Positions 35,953 to 43,557 of a DNA stretch of 50,052 bases are shown in pieces. The notes beneath the pieces were generated by a model. That model did not search any database, was not told where the DNA came from, and was given only the letters and a program-made list of their open reading frames with translations. This stretch comes from Alphaproteobacteria bacterium (lineage in GTDB: Bacteria; Pseudomonadota; Alphaproteobacteria; Rhizobiales; CAJQND01). The position numbers and the translations under genes were made by a program. The stretch lies in the NCBI GenBank assembly GCA_024227565.1, contig JAAEUE010000315.1, forward strand, positions 1 through 50,052. Reading direction: 5' to 3'. Positions within the stretch are counted from its first letter, which is position 1. Every line of letters begins with the position of its first letter.

Positions 35953-36300
35953 TTACCCGGAGGCCCGTTCATCCTCCAGCAGATGATCATTTCCGGCGCG
36001 GTCCTCAACTTCAATCACCCAAAGATCAGGATCGCGTTCAGCTTCGCGCCTCAGAACCCGGTCGATTTCAGCTTCATCGCCGGCCCGCTGCCTCAGCTCC
36101 CACTGGCGCACAGGTTCTGTATCATCGAGGCTGGGCATGGCTGGGGCAAACAGCAGAACATCGCCGCCCAGGGTGTTGATCTTGAGGAAGATTGCACCGG
36201 CCGTATCATCGCCGCGCCTGACCACAGCGGCAAAGGTTCCGGTTTGGCCAACACGGCGAATATACGCAGAAACCCATAATCCTGCCTGCAGACGCGCCAT
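35953..36300 (-). CDS. DUF1491 family protein
   Basis: A 115-residue cytoplasmic protein with the DUF1491 pattern: N-terminal LQAGLWVSAYIRRV, then GAIFLKINTLGGD, the loop RQWELRQRAGDEAEIDRVLRREAERDPDLW, and WVIEVEDRAG. DUF1491 proteins are alphaproteobacterial and uncharacterised. It starts at ATG 36300, 18 bases after the peptidoglycan-binding protein gene on the same strand, so the two form an operon. It is followed by the remnant broken by the hairpin repeat. Confidence 0.85.
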   Translation of the reverse strand: MARLQAGLWVSAYIRRVGQTGTFAAVVRRGDDTAGAIFLKINTLGGDVLLFAPAMPSLDDTEPVRQWELRQRAGDEAEIDRVLRREAERDPDLWVIEVEDRAGNDHLLEDERASG

Positions 36301-36318
36301 ATTACAAAGCTTCGATAA

Positions 36319-36981
36319 TCAGGATTCGCTCAAGCTGGTCAGCCCGGTCACCTTGCGCAGCTCGCTCAAGAGCTCACTCGTGGGCGTGCCGGTGGGGCGC
36401 ATGGAACGGTCGCGCTGGAAGTCGCGGATCGCCTGCTTGGTCTTCTCGCCCATCTTGCCGTCCACCAGCCCGGGGTCGTAGCCGAGCTCGGCCAGGCCGG
36501 TTTGGATCAATCCAATGGTTTTGGTGGTGAGCTGGCTGGTCTTGTCTGCTGTGGCGGTCACCGCGGCAGCAATTTGCCGTTGATACTCCATATGCTCCAA
36601 AACCGCGCGCAGCTCGTCCTTGCCCTTCGTGAGGCCGTATTTTTCGCGATAGGCCTGAACGGCCGTGCGGGTCGCGGGCCCATCAAGGCCGTCCACCTGG
36701 CCCTCATATAACTTTTGCGCGCCCAAAGCCTGCTGCACCTTGCGGATGTATTCATCCCCCCGGCGCCGGGTCGAGGCGGTGATGGTCTTGTCAGTGCGTT
36801 TCAGGAGATCTGTGATCGAGGTCAGCTGGGATTTTTGAGCCGCCACAAGCTTGGCCGGCTGGCTGCCGGTTTGGCCGTTCAGGGCGTTCCAACTCACGGC
36901 AACACCGAACGCCAGGGTCAAAAGAGAGGCAGACAGCGGAATGACCGCTTTCTTACGATGTTCACCGACTATGTCATCCAT
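36319..36981 (-). CDS. Membrane-anchored peptidoglycan-binding protein (two PG_binding_1 domains)
   Basis: Of 220 residues. A short cytoplasmic N-terminus and one membrane segment (about 13-33) are followed by a first peptidoglycan-binding domain 1 (VQQALGAQKLYEGQVDGLDGPATRTAVQAYREKYGL, about 82-117) and a second (IQTGLAELGYDPGLVDGKMGEKTKQAIRDFQRD, about 158-190). The orientation places both domains in the periplasm, where they would bind cell-wall peptides. No catalytic domain is present. The operon partner is DUF1491. Confidence 0.85.
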   Translation of the reverse strand: MDDIVGEHRKKAVIPLSASLLTLAFGVAVSWNALNGQTGSQPAKLVAAQKSQLTSITDLLKRTDKTITASTRRRGDEYIRKVQQALGAQKLYEGQVDGLDGPATRTAVQAYREKYGLTKGKDELRAVLEHMEYQRQIAAAVTATADKTSQLTTKTIGLIQTGLAELGYDPGLVDGKMGEKTKQAIRDFQRDRSMRPTGTPTSELLSELRKVTGLTSLSES

Positions 36982-37249
36982 CCGGCAAAAGCCCTTGATC
37001 TGCTCTTCGTGCGTGCTTGTTTAAGCCTTTGAGACCAGGGTAGCGATTCATCGTTAATGAGACCTTATTTCAGCCGGAAATTATCAGCGCTTTCCCCAAG
37101 GTGCATTCGGCCATTTTCCGCTGTAAGGGGCCAATTGTGGACAGCGGCCGGGGCAAAGTTTTCATAAAACTTGACACAAACTTGAGCCTAATTCGCCCTT
37201 CCGATTTCAGCCGGTCTAAAGCCGCACCCACTAGGTTGCCCTCACTTAC

Positions 37250-37356
37250 CGAGAGCAACCCTTGAGCAGACTGCAAAGTCTGGTCGAGGACAAGTTGCTC
37301 GGTGAATACGGACAACGGGAGCTCATTCCGCTCGACCCGAGCGAAATGAGCTTCAC
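37250..37356 (-). repeat. Two-hairpin repeat, diverged full-length copy D (107 bp)
   Basis: Aligns end to end without gaps to copy B (35762-35868) at 74 of 107 positions (hand count), with the spacer worst conserved. Both hairpins remain formable because several changes are paired: CAGACG/CGTCTG becomes CAGACT/AGTCTG, CTTATT/AATAAG becomes CTCATT/AATGAG, and CGCTCA/TGAGCG becomes CGCTCG/CGAGCG. It ends just before the AAAGGG ribosome binding site of the DUF5330 gene. The rest of the 36982-37370 gap holds no gene. Confidence 0.8.
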
Positions 37357-37370
37357 GAAAGGGCAATCTC

Positions 37371-37850
37371 ATGGGTATTCTTAGAGCAGCATTCTGGCTT
37401 AGCGCCGTGATCATTCTTCTTCCTGCCGGTAACGATAATCAGCCGGGCGGGGGCAAACCGTCCAAGAGCGCGCAAGTTTCCCCTGAACAGGTGGTCGTCG
37501 CGGCCACCTCGACGGCGTCTGACATGTCAGAGTTTTGTTCACGCCAGCCTGGCGTGTGCAAGACCGGCAGCGCGGTCATGGGCATGTTTGAGGCCAAGGC
37601 CAAAAACGGTGTCAGCATAATCTACAATTGGGCGACCGAAACCAACGTGATTGGCCAGGCCAATGCGGCGGGCAGATATGTAGAAGCCAATCTGGCCAAT
37701 TCGGCCGGACCGGACTTGACCCGGTTGATTTCCACCATCACCAACGATCGCAACACCAAAGGCGACCAAATGCGCGGCCCCAAGAACACGCTGGAGCCGG
37801 CTGATCTCATTCCCGAATGGTCTGCCCCCAAACGCAAGACCAATTCGTAA
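37371..37850 (+). CDS. DUF5330 family protein
   Basis: Of 159 residues. The hydrophobic start (ILRAAFWLSAVIILLPAG) is a signal peptide or membrane anchor. The family's conserved core AATSTASDMSEFCSRQPGVCKTGS follows (about 45-68), with two cysteines that could pair. DUF5330 proteins are small envelope proteins of Rhizobiales with no known function. The ribosome binding site AAAGGG lies seven bases upstream, directly after hairpin repeat copy D, so the repeat would be in or next to the leader RNA. Confidence 0.82.
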   Translation: MGILRAAFWLSAVIILLPAGNDNQPGGGKPSKSAQVSPEQVVVAATSTASDMSEFCSRQPGVCKTGSAVMGMFEAKAKNGVSIIYNWATETNVIGQANAAGRYVEANLANSAGPDLTRLISTITNDRNTKGDQMRGPKNTLEPADLIPEWSAPKRKTNS

Positions 37851-37914
37851 GGGCTGCCGCGTCCCCAACTCTTTTCTTTTTGTAGGCTCTGCGCATTTTG
37901 TCAGGTCTATCCCC

Positions 37915-37958
37915 GGTGCCGCAGGGCTCTGTCCTGCCCTTTCATTCCCTGCGGCACC
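37915..37958 (+). terminator. Perfect 12-bp inverted repeat downstream of the DUF5330 gene
   Basis: GGTGCCGCAGGG (37915-37926) pairs perfectly with CCCTGCGGCACC (37947-37958) across a 20-base loop. It sits in the gap between the DUF5330 gene and sufE, both on the plus strand. It is strong enough to stall transcription, but no T-run follows (ACCCCCTCTTATCC), so it could instead be a processing or attenuation structure. Confidence 0.5.
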
Positions 37959-38066
37959 ACCCCCTCTTATCCTCATCGTCCCGCCCCGCTTGCACCACAC
38001 CGCGTGAGCGCTTATGACACCGGCTCGTTTGGTGCAAACTATTGCTTGAGCCGGATCCATCCTTTC

Positions 38067-38489
38067 ATGCGTGACTTCAGTGAGCTGGTTGACGATTTTT
38101 CCTTTCTGGACGACTGGGAGGACCGCTACCGCTATGTAATCGAGCTGGGGCGCGAGCTCAGCGAGCTTGAAGACAACCAGCGCAGTGAGGCCAATAAGGT
38201 GCACGGCTGCGCCAGCCAGGTTTGGCTGATCACCGATGTGGACACCAGTTCGGGCCAGCCGGTGCTCAATTTCAGAGGCGACAGCGACGCCATGATCGTC
38301 AAAGGGCTGATTGCCATTCTGATTTCGATCTACTCAGGCAAATCGGCCGGCGACATTCTGAACACCGATGCCTTTAAGATGCTGGCTGAAATCGATCTCC
38401 AGCAGAACCTCACCCAACAGCGCTCGAACGGCCTGCAGGCCATGGTTCAGCGCATCCACGCAACGGCCGCCGAAGCCCAGGCGGCTTAA
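38067..38489 (+). CDS. sufE: SufE family Fe-S cluster assembly protein
   Basis: Accepts sulfur from the cysteine desulfurase SufS and passes it to the scaffold. The 140-residue protein has DDWEDRYRYVIELGREL, KVHGCASQVWL with the sulfur-accepting cysteine (about residue 49), and SDAMIVKGLIAILISIYSGKS, the SufE signature. The ATG at 38067 gives the usual SufE length; the frame extends to a GTG at 38004. Its last 80 bases overlap the 3' end of the convergent DUF6456 gene. Confidence 0.92.
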   Translation: MRDFSELVDDFSFLDDWEDRYRYVIELGRELSELEDNQRSEANKVHGCASQVWLITDVDTSSGQPVLNFRGDSDAMIVKGLIAILISIYSGKSAGDILNTDAFKMLAEIDLQQNLTQQRSNGLQAMVQRIHATAAEAQAA

Positions 38490-39303
38490 GGCAGGCATCC
38501 GCCCCGCCCTCTCCATAGTGCCGGGCCAACGCGCCGAGCGCCAGTTTCAACACCAGCTTGGCCGATCGCCGGGGCCAGCCATAGCTGGTCTCACTCGCCT
38601 CAAAACCACGCAGAAAACAACAGGTGTCCAAAAGAAGGGTCTCAAACTCCGGCCCCACCGCGCTCATCGCCGCCGCAACCCGCGCCCGCGCGGCACAGGC
38701 CGCATCAGATAAGTTTTGTTCATCATTTGTTCTCAAGCCGTTTTTCCGCCTGTTCCTTGCCGGTCCACACGCACCCGACCAGGAGGCCGTCACCTTGGGC
38801 ATCAGTTGAGCTTTGGTAAAGTCCCGCCTCAGCCGCTCGCCGGCTTCAAACTCAACTTCACTGATCATGGCCTTGCCGTGGCCATCGCGCCGTTTGCGCA
38901 ACCACACTAGCGGGCTCTCACTCAAGTTCATCAACACCTCATCTGAGTGTCCGTCGCTGGAGGGAATGGCTTGCACCTGCCGCATCTGATGATGGCGCAC
39001 CTCAGGCGCCGGGCTGGCAAGGTGGCGTTTCAACCATGCCCTGCCCTTCTGGTTCAAGCGGCCCAAACCGCCCCGGCCAATCGCAATAAGCCCCACCTTC
39101 TCAAGCTCCATAACCAGGGGCACGGGCAGTTTTCCTCCTGATGGCGCGCCTGAGGTTTCGCGGCTGTAAAGGACCCAGCACCTGCTGTTGAACGGAGCCA
39201 AGTGCGCGCCGGCCCTGGCCAGCGGTTTCAACGCTGCAAGGCAGGCGGAAGTGTTGAGGGTCAGGGCATCAGTGCTTGCGGCAGTTTTGGGCTGTTGGCT
39301 CAC
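38410..39303 (-). CDS. DUF6456 domain protein
   Basis: Of 297 residues. An N-terminal winged-helix-like region (about 20-95, with LVMELEKVGLIAIGRGGLGRLN) is followed by the DUF6456 domain: ESPLVWLRKRRDGHGKAMIS, EAGERLRRDFTKAQLMPKVTASW, then GPEFETLLLDTCCFLRGFE and WPRRSAKLVLKLALGALARHYG. It is a Rhizobiales-type family, probably DNA-binding (inference). The GTG start at 39301-39303 has GGAGG seven bases upstream. The C-terminal tail of about 30 residues overlaps sufE by 80 bases in the opposite direction. It is divergent from the XRE regulator, sharing the intergenic region 39304-39487. Confidence 0.83.
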   Translation of the reverse strand: MSQQPKTAASTDALTLNTSACLAALKPLARAGAHLAPFNSRCWVLYSRETSGAPSGGKLPVPLVMELEKVGLIAIGRGGLGRLNQKGRAWLKRHLASPAPEVRHHQMRQVQAIPSSDGHSDEVLMNLSESPLVWLRKRRDGHGKAMISEVEFEAGERLRRDFTKAQLMPKVTASWSGACGPARNRRKNGLRTNDEQNLSDAACAARARVAAAMSAVGPEFETLLLDTCCFLRGFEASETSYGWPRRSAKLVLKLALGALARHYGEGGADACLKPPGLRRPLRGCAEPWPAGRSSAVG

Positions 39304-39419
39304 TAGGGGTCCTCCGGTTCGATCTGATCTGGTGTGATTTAACCTATATACTAGGAAATAAAGCTCATGTCAAGAATTTTATCTTAATCAGTGAAAAATT
39401 TTCGAATCTGATGTAAAAT

Positions 39420-39456
39420 ATCACGTAGTCACAGGTGATTCTCCTTGTTCTGTGAC
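39420..39456. promoter_or_regulatory. Candidate operator: overlapping inverted repeats in a divergent promoter region
   Basis: GTCACAG (39428-39434) and CTGTGAC (39450-39456) form a 7-bp inverted repeat with a 15-base spacer. ATCAC (39420-39424) and GTGAT (39435-39439) form a second, overlapping one. They lie in the AT-rich gap between the DUF6456 gene and the XRE regulator, 32 bases before the latter's start. Autoregulation by the XRE protein is the likely use (inference). Confidence 0.4.
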
Positions 39457-39487
39457 ATATCATCGACTTCACCCTTGGGCACAGATC

Positions 39488-40060
39488 ATGAAGACACGCA
39501 TAAGAGAGTTTCGCAAAGAACGGCGCTGGACCTTGCAGGACCTTGCCCAGCAGGTGGGCACCACGGCGCAAACCGTTCAGCGTCTTGAAACGGAAAACAT
39601 GACCGTTTCCACCGATTGGCTGGAACGGTTTGGCGAGGCGTTCAACATTGATCCGGTCCAGCTTCTCATCAGCCCGGAGAGGTCCAACCCGCCAATCCTT
39701 GGCGACATAGGCCCGGACGGACGGCTGGAGCCGGCCCCCAGCGGCAACGTAAAGCCCTTGAGCGTCGACCCGGGGGCGCTTGTGAGGGACGCGGTCTGCG
39801 TGCGGCTGGGCTGCGACTGCGGCGATTTTTCAGAAGGCACGCTGTTGGTGTGCGAGCGCCAATCGGGGCGCAACATTCAGAACGCCGTGGGCATAGACGC
39901 CCTTGCGGCCTTCAGCGATGGAGACATTGTGTTTGGCCGGGTGATCACCGGCGAGGCCGGGCGCTTCACAATTGTGCCCCTGCGCCAGCTTGCCGGCATC
40001 TGGTATGACCGGGAACTGGAATGGGTCGCCCCGCCGAAGCTGGCGTTGAACATCCTGTAG
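39488..40060 (+). CDS. XRE-family regulator with LexA/S24-like C-terminal region
   Basis: Of 190 residues. A helix-turn-helix of the Cro/CI type occupies residues 1-60 (WTLQDLAQQVGTTAQTVQRLE). The C-terminal part (about 100-190) has the strand pattern of S24/LexA-type sensor domains (EGTLLVCER, GDIVFGRVITG, FTIVPLRQ), but no catalytic Ser-Lys pair is evident. ATG 39488 is chosen over the upstream frame start at 39452. Candidate operator repeats lie immediately upstream. It is transcribed away from the DUF6456 gene; target genes are unknown. Confidence 0.82.
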   Translation: MKTRIREFRKERRWTLQDLAQQVGTTAQTVQRLETENMTVSTDWLERFGEAFNIDPVQLLISPERSNPPILGDIGPDGRLEPAPSGNVKPLSVDPGALVRDAVCVRLGCDCGDFSEGTLLVCERQSGRNIQNAVGIDALAAFSDGDIVFGRVITGEAGRFTIVPLRQLAGIWYDRELEWVAPPKLALNIL

Positions 40061-40217
40061 GGCTGCCGCGCCGGCTGAGCCGGTTACACGGCGACCTCAG
40101 CGCTTAACCGGCACCCGCCTGTCACTTCAGCTCTGCCGTCCTCGGGCTGCATATTAGGATCCCGAGGGCTGCACGGTGGGAAGCGGCTGAAGAGGTGAAC
40201 GTTGGGGGCTTTTGATA

Positions 40218-40814
40218 TCAGGCGCAGTTGGTCTGGAGCTCGGACATTTCCACGGCCGGCACGAACCGGTCGTAGGCCAGAATCATCTCCACCTCGCCCT
40301 GATCGTTGCCCAGGGGCAGCCGGATCCAGAATTGCACCAGGTGGTCTTTCGTCCCGCTGGGACCGCGCACCGCACCCTGGGCCGGCCGGGCCGAGTTGGC
40401 GATTTGATCGTAGGTCACGCTCCAATAGTCCGGCCTGTCCACACAGCCCAGCTCTTCCACGTAACAGCCGGTGACCTCGCGCTCGTAAATCTCGCGCAGC
40501 CGTGTGCCGGAAAGGCGGATCTTGAAGCGTCCCGCCTCCGTGTCGCGTTCCACCAGCGAGATGAACGGCAAGAGCCGCGGAAAGTGCGACGGGCAAATGT
40601 CTTTGCGCGACGGCATGAAATTGCCGTCAGACTTGTCCAGCCAGTAATCATAGAGTTGCCGCTGCTCGGCAATCACCAGCTGCGACCGAAATGCTTCTGC
40701 CGTTGGAATTTTCACGCCTGCCCGCCCTTGCGAATCACGTTGAGTCAACGTGTGCTGACTATGAATCGGCGCCGCGTTTATTGCAAGAGCCGATCCAAAA
40801 TCGCCGACTTTCAT
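40218..40814 (-). CDS. PAS_5 (DUF1457) domain protein
   Basis: Of 198 residues. After a variable N-terminus of about 45 residues, the alphaproteobacterial PAS_5 pattern follows: LYDYWLDKSDGNFMPSRKDICPSHFPRLLPFISLVE, FKIRLSGTRLREIYEREVTG, then strands ending in EMILAYDRFV. PAS_5 proteins are single-domain and of unknown function; signal sensing is presumed. The start at ATG 40814 lacks a good ribosome binding site, so the N-terminus may be shorter. It precedes no obvious partner; mucR lies 37 bases upstream on the same strand. Confidence 0.8.
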   Translation of the reverse strand: MKVGDFGSALAINAAPIHSQHTLTQRDSQGRAGVKIPTAEAFRSQLVIAEQRQLYDYWLDKSDGNFMPSRKDICPSHFPRLLPFISLVERDTEAGRFKIRLSGTRLREIYEREVTGCYVEELGCVDRPDYWSVTYDQIANSARPAQGAVRGPSGTKDHLVQFWIRLPLGNDQGEVEMILAYDRFVPAVEMSELQTNCA

Positions 40815-40851
40815 CGGGAGTCCGAAACCGAACTCCCAATGTTCTCAAGGC

Positions 40852-41277
40852 TTAAGCAGCTTTTCTGCGCCCACCGCGCTGACCCAGCCCCATCTTCTTG
40901 GCAAGCTGAGAGCGGGCAGCGGCATAGTTCGGGGCCACCATGGGATAATCAGCCGGCAGGCTCCATTTCTCCCGGTATTCCTCCGGCGACAGACCGTAGT
41001 GGGTCCTGAGGTGCCGCTTGAGTGATTTGAACTTTTTGCCATCTTCAAGGCAGATCAGATAATCATCGGTGATCGATCTGCGAACCGACACAGCCGGTTT
41101 GAGCGGCTCTTTGGCTTCGGCAAGCTCAGCTTGAGTTGCTCGCATTGCCCCGTAAACTTTGGCAATCAAATCTGGAAGCTCTGTCGTCGGCACAACATTA
41201 TGGCTAACGTATGCTGTTACAATTTCGGTAGAGAGTTCCAGAAGTTCGGTCGTGTTGTCGAGTTGTTCCTGTTCCAT
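40852..41277 (-). CDS. mucR: MucR/Ros-family zinc-finger transcriptional regulator
   Basis: Of 141 residues, with the MucR/Ros layout: a helical N-terminus for oligomerisation and a DNA-binding zinc finger DYLICLEDGKKFKSLKRHLRTHYGLSPEEYREKW (about 83-116), then a basic tail. In the finger the second cysteine of the classic CxxC is an Asp (CLED), a variant known in this family that coordinates zinc as Cys-Asp-His-His or folds without it. MucR proteins regulate envelope, polysaccharide and motility genes in Rhizobiales. The start is ATG 41277 (MEQEQL); a longer frame begins at 41358. The AT-rich upstream region is a plausible autoregulatory site. Confidence 0.9.
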   Translation of the reverse strand: MEQEQLDNTTELLELSTEIVTAYVSHNVVPTTELPDLIAKVYGAMRATQAELAEAKEPLKPAVSVRRSITDDYLICLEDGKKFKSLKRHLRTHYGLSPEEYREKWSLPADYPMVAPNYAAARSQLAKKMGLGQRGGRRKAA

Positions 41278-41602
41278 ACTATGCTCGCAATTCAATGGGT
41301 TAATGCCATCTGCTGCGCCATTAGATTTAAGTTCACTACATTTGTATTGAACAATCATTCCAAGCGCTCAGACGTCCCCGGCCCCAATTTGGCCCAACAT
41401 TATGGTGTTCTGGAAGTAAACTGAAACTTGTCAATTCAATCAAGAACGCCACAACATCTTCGGACGATGCATCTTTATCTCAAAATGTGGCAAAAATCAA
41501 CATGACCAAAAATAGATATAGTCTTTTTAAGCTTTAATCGATTTGTTGGAGTTTCCTCAAGATCAGGTGCAACGTTGCAGGCATCAATGGATGGGGCGCC
41601 GT
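41278..41602. other. AT-rich intergenic region upstream of mucR
   Basis: These 325 bases separate the mucR start from the end of the antiporter operon, all on the minus strand. The region is clearly more AT-rich than its neighbours, especially 41420-41560, as expected for MucR-family binding regions and a promoter. No gene, terminator-like hairpin or repeat copy was seen. Confidence 0.5.
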
Positions 41603-43309
41603 TTAGCTCAGCCCATAGACCACGATGTTGAGCAGCAAATAGGCAGCAAGAATAATGGCGATCCAGAGCACCATGCTGCCTGTCGACCAGCTTTCGGCCA
41701 GAGAGTACTGGGCGGTGCTGGATTGGGAAATGGAGCGGCGAATACGCTCGATGGGCGCCATGGCCGTGAGCATGGAAGCTTCTTTCATGTTGCTCAGAAC
41801 ACTCAAGCCCCTCAAGGCACTGGCCGGCAGAACCTTCCGATAGAACCATTCCGCATCCAGGTTCACCGAGCGCAGCTCCGGCGGATACAGGCCCTTCTTG
41901 TTCAGCCAGACAAACGCCAGCGCGGAGAAGAACAAGAGCTGCAACTGCGCCAGCACATGGGTTGTGTCATACGGCCAATAGTCCACTTCCATGGGCAACA
42001 GCGCGTAGAGATATTGCGGCTGTGACCCGATAAAGATGCAGATCGCTGCGGCCATCCCCATGGCAACAAGCATGTTGACCGGGGCCTCCTTGGGGCGCAG
42101 GCCGCTGTCATGGGCAAAGAACGCAAAGTAAGGGATCTTGATCCCGGCGTGGTGGAACACACCGGCTGAGGCAAACAGCATGAACAGCCAGCCGTAGCTG
42201 TAGCCTTCCTTGATCAGGGCGGTCATCACCATGGACTTGCTCACAAAACCGCTGAACAGCGGGAATGCAGAGATCGACATGGCGCCCACGATGCAGAACA
42301 GCGTGGTCTTCGGCATGGTCTTGTAGAGGCCGCCCAAATTGGACCCGTTGACGTGGCCCACCCGGAACAAGACCGAGCCCATCGCCATGAACAGCAAGCC
42401 CTTGAAGATCACGTCGCTAAAGGCGTGCGCCACCGCCCCGTTCAGCGCCAGGGCGGTTCCGATGCCTATGCCGGTCACCATGAACCCGACCTGGTTGATC
42501 AAGCTGTAGGCAAGCACCTTCCTGAGATCGTTCTCGATGACGGCGTAAAAGATCGGAAAGCACGCCATGGTGATCCCGATATAGACCAATATGCCCTCAC
42601 CGGCGTAGCTGCGGGCCAGGGCATAGACGGCGACCTTGGTGGTGAACGCAGACAGGTACACCGTGCCCGTGGCCGTTGCTTCGGGATAGCCGTCGGTCAG
42701 CCAGGTGTGCAGGAACGGGAACGCGCACTTGATGCCGAAGGCGATGAAGATCAGCCGGCCGGCCGTGGTGCCAAGGCCAATCTGCTCAAAGGCCAGGGAG
42801 CCTGTAGCCTGATAGTGCACCAGCGCACCGGCGAGCAGAAACACGCCCGACAGGATTTGGATGATCAGATAGCGCAGGCCTGCATCGATGGCGCGGTCGG
42901 TGCCACGCGCCCAAATGAACACCACTGAGCTGATGGCCATCAGCTCCCAGAACACAAACAGGCTTATGAGATCCCCGGCGAGCACGGCGCCCAGGGCACT
43001 GCCGGCATAAATCAGCCCGGCAACCTCCTGTTTGGTGTCGTCCACCCGCAACGCAAAGATGGTTGCAATGACACTTGCCAGGCAGAACAGGTAGGCAAAC
43101 GGCAGGCTGAGCTTGTCCAGGCGCAACAGGCTAAGCTCAACATTCAAGAATGCGAACGGCGCCAAGGTTCCCATCTCGATATTCAGCCAAATGTGCACCG
43201 CGGCAGCCACCGGGGTTGCCAGCAAGATCACTTTGCGCACGACCCCGCCCGTGGCCAGCACAAGACCGGCGGCAACGAAGAACAGAACGAAGGGGGGAAG
43301 CTCACTCAT
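41603..43309 (-). CDS. Mrp/Mnh-type antiporter subunit D-like protein (NuoL/M/N family), 568 residues
   Basis: A proton-translocating membrane subunit with about 14-16 segments. It keeps the two charged residues essential in the family: the Glu in VFWELMAISSVVF and the Lys in GIKCAFPFLHTWLTDGYPEA. An HSLINQVG-like stretch (VLAYSLINQVGFM) is the expected TM9 region. Compared with the two other D-like subunits in the operon it has a C-terminal extension of about 100 residues with one more membrane segment at the very end. It is the last gene of the operon, starting eight bases inside the end of the small gene before it. Confidence 0.85.
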   Translation of the reverse strand: MSELPPFVLFFVAAGLVLATGGVVRKVILLATPVAAAVHIWLNIEMGTLAPFAFLNVELSLLRLDKLSLPFAYLFCLASVIATIFALRVDDTKQEVAGLIYAGSALGAVLAGDLISLFVFWELMAISSVVFIWARGTDRAIDAGLRYLIIQILSGVFLLAGALVHYQATGSLAFEQIGLGTTAGRLIFIAFGIKCAFPFLHTWLTDGYPEATATGTVYLSAFTTKVAVYALARSYAGEGILVYIGITMACFPIFYAVIENDLRKVLAYSLINQVGFMVTGIGIGTALALNGAVAHAFSDVIFKGLLFMAMGSVLFRVGHVNGSNLGGLYKTMPKTTLFCIVGAMSISAFPLFSGFVSKSMVMTALIKEGYSYGWLFMLFASAGVFHHAGIKIPYFAFFAHDSGLRPKEAPVNMLVAMGMAAAICIFIGSQPQYLYALLPMEVDYWPYDTTHVLAQLQLLFFSALAFVWLNKKGLYPPELRSVNLDAEWFYRKVLPASALRGLSVLSNMKEASMLTAMAPIERIRRSISQSSTAQYSLAESWSTGSMVLWIAIILAAYLLLNIVVYGLS

Positions 43310-43556
43310 CGTAGTAGTTCTCCCCGCGCATAACGCCCTTGCGCATCACTTTGGCGAGAATCACCAACACCACACAGGCCACAAAACCATAGATCGCATA
43401 GAACGCCGGGATCTTCTCCCAAACCAGCGAGATGTGCCGATGGATGAAGAAGTCGACCACAACCAGCAGGGCGCAAACCGCGTAGAACCCGTTCAGCAGG
43501 CGCTGCACGTTCTTGGGGTCGTCGAAGATATGCTTTTTGTCCAGATTGTCAGACAT
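43302..43556 (-). CDS. Small membrane protein of the antiporter operon, 84 residues
   Basis: Two membrane segments (about 22-40 and 50-69) follow a charged N-terminus (SDNLDKKHIFDDPKNVQRLL), with a basic and acidic tail. It is not one of the canonical MnhA-G subunits. It sits one base after the preceding D-like gene and overlaps the next by eight bases, so it is firmly part of the operon and probably an accessory subunit of the complex (inference). The start ATG is at 43554-43556. Confidence 0.7.
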   Translation of the reverse strand: MSDNLDKKHIFDDPKNVQRLLNGFYAVCALLVVVDFFIHRHISLVWEKIPAFYAIYGFVACVVLVILAKVMRKGVMRGENYYDE

Positions 43557-43557
43557 A

